DNA from: Treponema sp. | Lineage (GTDB): Bacteria; Spirochaetota; Spirochaetia; Treponematales; Treponemataceae | Assembly (NCBI GenBank): GCA_024690865.1 | Contig: JAILON010000106.1 | Location: 1-64,000 of the forward strand | Direction: 5' to 3' | Length of the DNA stretch: 64,000 bases | Shown here: piece by piece, positions 58,109-64,000 of the stretch | Layout of the letters: every line of letters starts with the position of its first letter | Numbering within the stretch: position 1 is the first letter of the stretch | Translations under genes and position numbers: made by a program | The notes under the pieces: generated by a model | What the model saw: only the letters and a program-made list of their open reading frames with translations | Told to the model about the DNA's origin: nothing | Databases searched by the model: none

Positions 58109-59140
58109 TCAGTCCGCCCGCTGGCCGTCCGCGGCAATCCGGTCCAGCTCCTCCAGGCCCAAGCCCGTCGCCTGGGCTATCTGCCCGCGGGTCAGCACGC
58201 CCATCGCCAGCAGCTTGCGCGCGGTCTCCTCCTTCTCGGCCCTCTGTACCTCCTTCTGGACCTCCATCTCTATCTCCTTCCGGGCCTCCTTCAGTTTCTT
58301 CCGCAGTTCCCGCCTCACTCCCTTCTCAATCCCGAGCCTCAGCTCGTTTTTGTAGTCCGCCTCGGCCCTGTCCATCGACAGGTGGTAGGCCCACGCCCTT
58401 TCTTCATCCGTAACCTTGTTGTACGACCTCATCGCCATGACCAACTCCTCCCTCCATTCCGGCTTGCTGCCCAGCTCGGCAAGAACATATTCATCCGTGC
58501 TCCCCGCTATGAATTTACACCAGTTCGCCGCCTTTTTCAAGCTTGGATCCACTTCCCCCAAGCCGTCCGCGGTGTCCTTCAGGCTGAAGAACAGGATCTG
58601 CAGCCGGTCCGAAAGCAGCGTCCCGTCGTCCAGCCTCATCATCGCACGGTGGAAAAACTTCCTGTCAGCGAACAAGTCGAAGTCTATGAGGAAAATCTGG
58701 TACACGAAGGGCACCGTCCTGTAGTCCTCCCCCTCCTTGAGCGTCCCGGCCAGCAGCTTGCTGCCGTAGTACAGGGCCCGGACCTTCTGGTTGTCGTTCG
58801 CCCTGGTCAGCTGCAGCTCTATGTCCGCCCGCTGGCCGCCGTCGAACTCGCAGTTGATGTCCAGCCGGGGCTTCTTCTTGCCCACGATGTCGGGCAGGAG
58901 CTCGGGGTTCCTCACGCTTGCCCACCGCACCTTCCTCCCGGTCACCGCAGAAAGGAAGTAGCGCAGGCAGGTCTTCGATTCCCTGGTGTCGCTGGCAAGA
59001 AAAAGCTTGAAGGGGACGTCGCTCTTCAACGATATCCTCCGCCCCTGCGCAACCATGCGAGCCGCAAGCTCCAGGACCTCACGTCCAAAAAACTCCTCTT
59101 CCCCCGCAGACGGAAAGGCATGCTCCGTGTTGTGATTCAT
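58109..59140 (-). CDS. Rpn-family PD-(D/E)XK nuclease/transposase-like protein
   Basis: The 343-residue protein matches the Rpn/PDDEXK-transposase family. The core is LKSDVPFKLFL near residue 38, then Asp94 in PRLDINCEF and Glu108-x-Gln110 in ADIELQLTR. Helical and coiled-coil regions follow (about 240-320), with a short C-terminal helix resembling those that contact DNA. E. coli Rpn proteins promote recA-independent recombination. No terminal inverted repeats are visible, so it is a resident gene rather than a recognisable insertion sequence. Confidence 0.9.
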   Translation of the reverse strand: MNHNTEHAFPSAGEEEFFGREVLELAARMVAQGRRISLKSDVPFKLFLASDTRESKTCLRYFLSAVTGRKVRWASVRNPELLPDIVGKKKPRLDINCEFDGGQRADIELQLTRANDNQKVRALYYGSKLLAGTLKEGEDYRTVPFVYQIFLIDFDLFADRKFFHRAMMRLDDGTLLSDRLQILFFSLKDTADGLGEVDPSLKKAANWCKFIAGSTDEYVLAELGSKPEWREELVMAMRSYNKVTDEERAWAYHLSMDRAEADYKNELRLGIEKGVRRELRKKLKEARKEIEMEVQKEVQRAEKEETARKLLAMGVLTRGQIAQATGLGLEELDRIAADGQRAD

Positions 59141-59266
59141 CTAATGCACCTCTGTACACCTTATCTCCGTACAGGGCAGCATTTTTGTCACTTTTCCACG
59201 AAGAAATCTGAGAAAAAACGTAAGCTTGTTTCAAAATTCGGGTATTTTTAAAACTGCATCACTATT

Positions 59267-59392
59267 TTAGTGTTTGCAGACACTATCCTGCCTTATGGAG
59301 CGTGCCACATGCTGGCCGCCGCTGGGATTGGCTATCCTGACGAAGTATGTGACCTCGTTCTCGCTGACAATCCCGCCGCCGTTGTACGGCAT
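59267..59392 (-). CDS. Possible small ORF after the MBL-fold gene
   Basis: A 41-residue frame starts with ATG 6 bp after the stop of the MBL-fold gene and ends at TAA (59267-59269). GGCGGGG lies just before the ATG. It contains GGGIVSENEVTYFVRIANP, which looks like normal coding sequence, but I know no relative. It may be the remnant of a larger gene. Confidence 0.28.
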   Translation of the reverse strand: MPYNGGGIVSENEVTYFVRIANPSGGQHVARSIRQDSVCKH

Positions 59393-59398
59393 CCCCGC

Positions 59399-60049
59399 CT
59401 ATATCGTCTTGAACCTGTTCGCCGTCGCCTTCCCGTGTCCGTAGTGGAGCGTCCGCTCGCCCAGGGATGTGATTCTTTCCGCGCTTTTCCGTATTGCGTC
59501 CAGGTTGCTGTAGAGGTGGCCCGTCGCGGGACTCAGCCAGTTGTCGAGGGCATCGCCGACGAGGAGGTCTTTCCCGGCGACGTCTATGCCGATGGAACCG
59601 GCCGTGTGTCCCGGAAGCTCCATGACCTTCGCATCGATTCCATACGGGGAAAGGTCATCGCCTTCTTTGACGTATATCAACTTTTCCGGCTTTTCAACTT
59701 TCCTGTCCCGCAGGTCGTTCAGGGACAGGCCGAGCACGACGCGTCCCACCAGCCCGTATGACATGAGGGGTTGCCTGTCATAGCTGTCGAACAGTTCCAG
59801 GTCCGCCTGATGGACGGCGACGGGGATGCCGAAGTGCTTCGCAAGCCGGGCAGCGTTCTCCGCGTGGTCAAAGTGCACGTGCGTCAGCACGATAAGCTTC
59901 ATCGTGTACGCGCCGCATTCCGCAAGGACCTTTTCGTAGCCCGCCGCGCTCCCCGTATCGACGAGGATTGCATTGCTCCCCTTCGCGACAAGATAGCAGT
60001 TGTCAGTTCCGCCCTGTATCCGGCGTACCGTGTGCGCAGTCTGTTCCAT
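59399..60049 (-). CDS. MBL-fold metallohydrolase
   Basis: The 216-residue protein is a compact metallo-beta-lactamase-fold enzyme. The metal motif is THVHFDH (His57, His59, Asp61, His62). PGHTAGSIGIDV, LLVGDAL and LHYGHGKAT supply the other ligands. This resembles the glyoxalase-II-like group. The gene starts 2 bp after the methyltransferase stop, so the two are co-expressed. The substrate is unknown. Confidence 0.92.
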   Translation of the reverse strand: MEQTAHTVRRIQGGTDNCYLVAKGSNAILVDTGSAAGYEKVLAECGAYTMKLIVLTHVHFDHAENAARLAKHFGIPVAVHQADLELFDSYDRQPLMSYGLVGRVVLGLSLNDLRDRKVEKPEKLIYVKEGDDLSPYGIDAKVMELPGHTAGSIGIDVAGKDLLVGDALDNWLSPATGHLYSNLDAIRKSAERITSLGERTLHYGHGKATANRFKTI

Positions 60050-60051
60050 CG

Positions 60052-60696
60052 TTATTCCTCCTCGGTTTTATGCTCAAAGTCCAGCCTGAGCAGCTCCTTG
60101 CCGTTCGGCAGGGGAAAGGCCTCCCGCAGTATCCGCGCATAGCCGATGCCACGCATCACGTCCGTCAGTGCCTGCTCTTCCATCTGATGGTGCACCTCGT
60201 CCAGCCGGTCAAAGGCGTGCAGGTAGGGCGAGTCGGAAACCCACTGCGCCTCGTCCCTGTTGATTTGTATCGCGCAGGAAACGTAGTCCGGCTTTACCTG
60301 ACGGATGACCTTCTGGAATGCCGGGTAGCCGATGTATTCAATCAAGAGGTTCGCAATGACAAGCTCGGACGCGGGAAGCTTCTCGCATTCGTTCGCCACA
60401 TCGACGCAGAGGCACTGCAATATGCCCGCGAGGTTTGCATGCCGTTCTGCCGCCGCCGCAAGGTACTGCCCGTTTATGTCGATGCCGTAGACGGCCGTGT
60501 ACTTTTCGGGACGCACGTGCTCAAGCCCGTTCCCCCCCGCGACGCCGAGGACCATCGCGCTTGTGACCGGGTAGGCCTCGAACTGCCCTTTCATCATGGC
60601 GTTCATCGTCTGGAGCTGGTTCACGGAGCTCAGGCTCATGTGCTTCTCGTAGTCGTCAAGGGATATACCCGTCCACGGATTGTCATACTCGTTCAT
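60052..60696 (-). CDS. SAM-dependent methyltransferase
   Basis: The 214-residue protein has a methyltransferase-like Rossmann fold. Motif I is present as AMVLGVAGGNGLEHV (about 48-62), then VYGIDINGQYLAAA, and SELVIANLLIEYIGY near 110. The HMSLSSVNQLQTMNAMM start is typical of a group acting on small molecules. The substrate is unknown. GGAGG sets the ATG at 60696. It overlaps the upstream EamA gene by 14 bp. Confidence 0.82.
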   Translation of the reverse strand: MNEYDNPWTGISLDDYEKHMSLSSVNQLQTMNAMMKGQFEAYPVTSAMVLGVAGGNGLEHVRPEKYTAVYGIDINGQYLAAAAERHANLAGILQCLCVDVANECEKLPASELVIANLLIEYIGYPAFQKVIRQVKPDYVSCAIQINRDEAQWVSDSPYLHAFDRLDEVHHQMEEQALTDVMRGIGYARILREAFPLPNGKELLRLDFEHKTEEE

Positions 60697-61669
60697 TATT
60701 TCCTCCATTTTCCTCCCCCATCGGCGCGCCGGGAACGGCAGCGGACTCCGGAATGGTCGGATTGTCCTGTGCCTTCATTTTTCCTCCCATCTTTCCTCCC
60801 GTTGCCTTGTTCCAGCGGACAAACGCCACGCCGATGATGAGCACATAGCCGACGATGCTTGACGGGAGCGGCATTTCATGCAGGAACAGGAAGCCCCACA
60901 AAGTTGCGAACAGCACCTGCGTATAGTCAAAGACGGACAGGTTCTTCGCCGGGGTGAACTTGTACGCGCTCGTTATGGAGAACTGACCGAGCGCGGCGGA
61001 TGCCCCTGCCAGAACCAGCATGAGCCACTGGGCCGCGCTCATCGGCACGAAGTGTGCCAGCATGAAGGGCAGGGTCAGCAGGCAGGAGAAGAGCGAGAAG
61101 CATATCACGATGACGGGAGTCTTCGCGCCTTTCCCGGTTGCCCTGCGGACGAACACATACGCGGTGCCTGCCCCGAACCCGCCGTACAGGCCTGCGAGGG
61201 ACGGGACGAGCGCCATGTTGCTGCCCGTCGGCCGTATGATGAACAGGGCACCGATGAACGCGATGAGCGTGGCGATGATGTCCGTCCGAGAGGGCTTTTC
61301 CCGCAGCAGGGGAATGGACAGGACAATCGCGAAGAAGGGCGACAGCTTGTTCAGCATGTTCGAGTCCGCCAGCACGAGCTTGTCGATTGCATAGAAGTTC
61401 GCGATGACCGCCGTCGTTCCAAAGAGGCAGCGGAAGAATATGTCCGGGCCGTATGCCTTCGTTATGACGAACTTTTCCCGCTTGCTGAGCAATGTGCCGG
61501 CTGCTATTACAAGTGCGACGGCATTGCGGAAAAAGGCTTTCTGCATGGTCGGAAGCTTCCCCGAAAGGCGCACGAAAAAGGTCATCAGCGAGAAACCAAT
61601 ACCCGCAAGGATGATGCATACAATGCCCTTTATCTGCTCGTTCCTGCCGCCTGTGCTGGCAGCGTCCAT
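60683..61669 (-). CDS. EamA/DMT-family transporter
   Basis: The 328-residue membrane protein has ten hydrophobic segments in two EamA repeats (about 12-145 and 158-290). The GIGFSLMTFFVRLSG and FRCLFGTTAVIANFYAI segments are characteristic. Such proteins export amino acids or metabolites. The C-terminal 40 residues are soluble and Gly/Met-rich. GGAGG lies before the ATG at 61669; the longer frame upstream is GC-rich repeat sequence. It heads a unit with the methyltransferase and MBL-fold genes. Confidence 0.87.
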   Translation of the reverse strand: MDAASTGGRNEQIKGIVCIILAGIGFSLMTFFVRLSGKLPTMQKAFFRNAVALVIAAGTLLSKREKFVITKAYGPDIFFRCLFGTTAVIANFYAIDKLVLADSNMLNKLSPFFAIVLSIPLLREKPSRTDIIATLIAFIGALFIIRPTGSNMALVPSLAGLYGGFGAGTAYVFVRRATGKGAKTPVIVICFSLFSCLLTLPFMLAHFVPMSAAQWLMLVLAGASAALGQFSITSAYKFTPAKNLSVFDYTQVLFATLWGFLFLHEMPLPSSIVGYVLIIGVAFVRWNKATGGKMGGKMKAQDNPTIPESAAVPGAPMGEENGGNNERV

Positions 61670-61724
61670 ATCGAACCTCCCTTTGTGCCCATCATACCGC
61701 ATCCCGGCGGGAATTTCCAGAGCC

Positions 61725-61822
61725 GGGCCCCGGAAGCGCGGGCCGCCACATGCCGCCTCATGTCGCCACCACAGACGGGAGCAATTGGGGCCCCGGAAGC
61801 GCGGCCGCCACATGCCGCCACC
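61725..61822. repeat. Two-copy 33-bp GC-rich direct repeat
   Basis: GGGCCCCGGAAGCGCG followed by GCCGCCACATGCCGCC occurs at about 61725-61757 and again at about 61788-61819, with a one-base indel. It lies between the divergent EamA and unknown genes. Confidence 0.75.
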
Positions 61823-61883
61823 TGCGGCCGCCCCCGAGAAGGCGGCCCTTCCCATTCCCCGCGGAATATGGGATACTGGGGGT

Positions 61884-62747
61884 ATGAAGAACATGCCGAC
61901 CTATAAACAGCTCGATGAAATGATGGAAAGTGACTTCTGCCTCTTCGTTTTCATACTGACGGATATGCAAGGGATTCTGGAGGACGACCAGAAAACTGTG
62001 GAAAAGCAGTTGTATTCCGACGAACTGGCGGTCCTGGCCGACACCAACGCACAGATTGTGGAGATGTTGCAGGATAAGGAATTCTTCTTCGGGAAGAGCG
62101 AAGAGGAACTTATCATCAGCATGTTCGAGCGGCTTCCCGAAAAGAACCGGGATAGCGTTGCATTTGCCATGGACACGTTCGTCAAGCTGATCCAGGCGAA
62201 CTTGGAGAAAACGAAGGGGAAACACCGCAAAAAGCAGGAGGACCTGCTGGCCAGGTGCCTTTACATCACGGAGCTGCTGTACCTCCTGTTCAATCAGATT
62301 GATTCGGACACTCCCTACCGGGAGGCTTTCTCCATAGGGCTGGATGCCGCAGAGGAGATGCTCGACACCGATTTATGGAAAGAAGACAACGAAGAGCTGT
62401 GGGGCAAGGACTGTGCGGAGAACCGAAGGGCTTTCATCAAGGGACTTCGTGACAAGCTGGAGCAGGCGGACAAGAAGGAAGCCCTGGAAAAGACCCTCTG
62501 CGGCATTCTGGACGGCCTCGGCACGGATGACAGGAACTATATCTGCTGCGAGGTGATGGACTATGCGGAACTAGACACGCTGGACAAGCTGGACGAGATG
62601 CGGGGGGAATACGGAGGAACGGAAGTGGACCTGTCCGCATATATGGACAGGGCCGCAGCCGCCAAGCAGATGGCACGGAACTTGCGCAAGAAGTACGCCC
62701 CACCCGCAGACAATTCCGATACGGAGGACACCGACACGGAAGAATAA
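61884..62747 (+). CDS. Unknown acidic helical protein
   Basis: The 287-residue protein is predicted to be almost entirely helical and acidic, with no signal or membrane segment. Repeating leucine-rich helices include RCLYITELLYLLFNQID (about 126-142) and LEKTLCGILDGLG. It ends with an Asp/Thr/Glu-rich tail (SDTEDTDTEE). I recognise no family. GGGGG before the ATG at 61884 serves as ribosome site. It is a single gene followed by repeats and a hairpin. Confidence 0.75.
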   Translation: MKNMPTYKQLDEMMESDFCLFVFILTDMQGILEDDQKTVEKQLYSDELAVLADTNAQIVEMLQDKEFFFGKSEEELIISMFERLPEKNRDSVAFAMDTFVKLIQANLEKTKGKHRKKQEDLLARCLYITELLYLLFNQIDSDTPYREAFSIGLDAAEEMLDTDLWKEDNEELWGKDCAENRRAFIKGLRDKLEQADKKEALEKTLCGILDGLGTDDRNYICCEVMDYAELDTLDKLDEMRGEYGGTEVDLSAYMDRAAAAKQMARNLRKKYAPPADNSDTEDTDTEE

Positions 62748-62778
62748 GGACTTCTGGCCGCAGCCGGACGGCCCTACG

Positions 62779-62831
62779 AATTGCCTGCCGGCCCGACTCA
62801 ACCGGCCCTGCCAATTGCCTGCCGGCCCGAC
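62779..62831. repeat. Two-copy 19-bp direct repeat
   Basis: AATTGCCTGCCGGCCCGAC occurs at 62779-62797 and 62813-62831, 34 bp apart, in the spacer between two convergent genes. Confidence 0.85.
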
Positions 62832-62860
62832 GCGGGACGTAGGCCGGGTGCTAACTCGAC

Positions 62861-62880
62861 TCAGTCCGGGTACGGACTGA
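62861..62880. terminator. Hairpin between convergent genes
   Basis: TCAGTCCG-ggta-CGGACTGA forms a perfect 8-bp stem between the unknown gene and the convergent DUF6920-like gene. There is no T-tract. Confidence 0.4.
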
Positions 62881-62917
62881 ACGCGGGCCGATGCTGACCT
62901 CCTCGGAAGCGGGAACG

Positions 62918-63793
62918 TCAGTCCGCAGCCGCAGGCTGGCCCGCCGTGCCCGCTTCCGCCCCGTCAACGCTCGTGATAGTGCCGTCAAAGTATACGAAAT
63001 CCGCATCCGGATATTTCCAGACCGCGCGGAATATGGTGGGCCGCTTTATGCCGTCCGAATAGACCGCGTAGCCTTCGCAGCGGGCTTCCCAGGGAATGTA
63101 TTCGACCGTTCCGTCAGAGGAAGCCTGCCCCCGTTCATCCGTCGAAAAGCAAACCATCTCTCCCCCATCGTTGAAATGGAAGCGGCCGGCAGCGCGTACC
63201 CCCTCGTTCTCTATGCGGGCCTCCACGGTATACACGTCAATCTGCGTGAAGCTCACGCAATCCTGCAGGAGCGCTTCCGGCAGGAATATGCTTTCCGCAA
63301 GATAGGTAACGAGGCACGCCTTGTCCATCTCGGAGCCGGTCTGGTCAAACAGGGTCAAAAGCTTCGCGAGCACGCCCTTCATGCCGCCTTTTCCGCCCGT
63401 ATAATAGTCATAGCCCTGGAAAGGCACTCCGAACATCCTCGCGTCAATGAAGGCAAGCCGTGACGGGGTATCCGCAAAATCCATCTGCGTATAGTCAATC
63501 TGGAGATTCGGCCGGTTCCTTCCCAGCGAGAACGCGATATCCCTGTATTCCATCGCCAGCACGGATTTCCGCTCCCTGCCGATATAGCCGCAGGCTTCCA
63601 TATACTTCTGGAGCAGGGGCGGCAGCCTTTCAAAATCCTCCTTTGCATACAGGCCGCCGTTCGTACGCAGCTGTGCGGCCTGCGCCCGTGCCGCGGCATC
63701 CCGCAGGAACTGCCTCTTGAACGGAGAATAGGGTATGCCGAACCATACCGCCACTAAAAGAACAAGGACCGCAACGCCCGCCAGAATTTTCAT
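62918..63793 (-). CDS. DUF6920/DUF6544-like membrane-anchored protein
   Basis: The 291-residue protein has an N-terminal hydrophobic anchor (about 2-20). It follows the DUF6920/DUF6544 pattern: ERLPPLLQKYMEACGYIGRE (about 53-72), RLAFIDARMFGVPFQGYDYYTGGKGGMKG near 115-145, and CLVTYLAESIFLPEALL near 163. The family's function is unknown. GGGAG lies before the ATG at 63793. It ends a unit with the partial cyclase gene upstream, 30 bp apart. Confidence 0.82.
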   Translation of the reverse strand: MKILAGVAVLVLLVAVWFGIPYSPFKRQFLRDAAARAQAAQLRTNGGLYAKEDFERLPPLLQKYMEACGYIGRERKSVLAMEYRDIAFSLGRNRPNLQIDYTQMDFADTPSRLAFIDARMFGVPFQGYDYYTGGKGGMKGVLAKLLTLFDQTGSEMDKACLVTYLAESIFLPEALLQDCVSFTQIDVYTVEARIENEGVRAAGRFHFNDGGEMVCFSTDERGQASSDGTVEYIPWEARCEGYAVYSDGIKRPTIFRAVWKYPDADFVYFDGTITSVDGAEAGTAGQPAAAD

Positions 63794-63823
63794 CTCTTTC
63801 TCCCTACCAAAATCTGATTCCAA

Positions 63824-64000
63824 CTACAGGAAATACGTCCGCATCTCGCCCTTGCCCTTGACGGAGACTTCCACACCCTCCCCGTAGCTGAACGCGTCCC
63901 TGGTCTGCTCCCAGGTCGCCTCGCTCACGTGGATGCGCATGGGCATGCCGGTGCTCTCCATGCGGCTCGCGACGTTGACGGTGTCGCCCCAGAGGTCGTA
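63824..64000 (-). CDS. Class III adenylate/guanylate cyclase, C-terminal end
   Basis: The last 58 residues of this gene are in the window; the rest lies beyond the right edge. They read [16 protein letters not shown], then [10 protein letters not shown], and end [12 protein letters not shown]. This is the end of a class III nucleotidyl cyclase catalytic domain. The Asn and Arg of [10 protein letters not shown] are the transition-state-stabilising residues. The enzyme makes cAMP or cGMP; which one cannot be decided from this part. Confidence 0.88.
   Translation of the reverse strand, partial: YDLWGDTVNVASRMESTGMPMRIHVSEATWEQTRDAFSYGEGVEVSVKGKGEMRTYFL

Noticed and set aside
58109-59140. Insertion sequence around the Rpn gene
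   Set aside because: No terminal inverted repeats or target duplication could be found on either side.

Overview
The window looks like a chromosomal stretch of a Treponema-like spirochete, probably host-associated. This is an inference from gene content and was not tested by database search. The supporting signs are BspA-type leucine-rich repeats, lipobox and outer-membrane-barrel proteins, an Rpn-type nuclease, and a maltose ABC importer with an intracellular-type GH13 enzyme. The backbone is GC-rich with strong GGAGG ribosome sites. Several AT-rich islands (about 972-7470 and 19930-24340) look acquired.

Layout. (1) 1-12.3 kb is a type I restriction-modification locus, hsdM (partial) ... 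hsdS ... hsdR. It is interrupted by an ORF6N DNA-binding gene, a DUF1016 nuclease, a DUF4365 nuclease with a coupled unknown partner, and a HigB/HigA pair whose antitoxin carries a metallopeptidase domain. A DUF2971 gene and a small membrane protein follow hsdR. (2) 12.4-18.2 kb is a maltooligosaccharide operon on the minus strand: GH13 enzyme, MalE-, MalF- and MalG-like proteins. (3) metK lies at 18.6-19.8 kb. (4) 19.9-25.4 kb is a second restriction island. Its nuclease-methylase-specificity gene is split in two frames, followed by a membrane protein and a second DUF1016 nuclease. (5) 25.8-33.8 kb holds small housekeeping and accessory genes: a lipoprotein, YbjQ, NifX-like, methyltransferase, HD, CPBP, GNAT, ACT, YitT-like, Nudix, WYL regulator and DJ-1. 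A 113-bp duplication has given the Nudix protein a borrowed C-terminus. (6) 33.9-36.1 kb encodes an MgtC-like protein and a cation/proton antiporter. (7) 36.2-40.0 kb is an uncharacterised operon, a frameshifted BspA-like LRR gene and four unknown proteins, two of which share an acidic domain. A divergent XRE regulator with flanking operator-like dyads faces it. (8) 40.1-47.5 kb has a DUF5678-like/retropepsin pair, a second copy of the lipoprotein family, a MutY-like glycosylase, ABC-F, TtcA, a PLP-fold protein without its usual lysine, and a zinc-ribbon membrane protein. (9) 47.8-49.6 kb is a compact phage-lysis-like cassette ending in a strong terminator. (10) 49.6-53.2 kb is an ABC-2 exporter with a divergent LysR regulator. 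(11) 53.3-64 kb carries an esterase-like hydrolase, two MBL-fold hydrolases, an outer-membrane barrel, an Rpn nuclease, a methyltransferase, an EamA transporter, unknown proteins and the end of a class III cyclase.

The observations most worth a second look are these: paired palindromes in and before the ORF6N gene; a 34-bp duplication of the hsdS start flanking the DUF1016 gene; an A-AAA-AAG heptamer in the overlap of the split methylase; the acidic-domain operon; the lysis-like cassette with an out-of-frame gene overlap; and a four-copy repeat with exact 33-bp spacing at 55937-56050. I saw no tRNA, rRNA or CRISPR-Cas genes.
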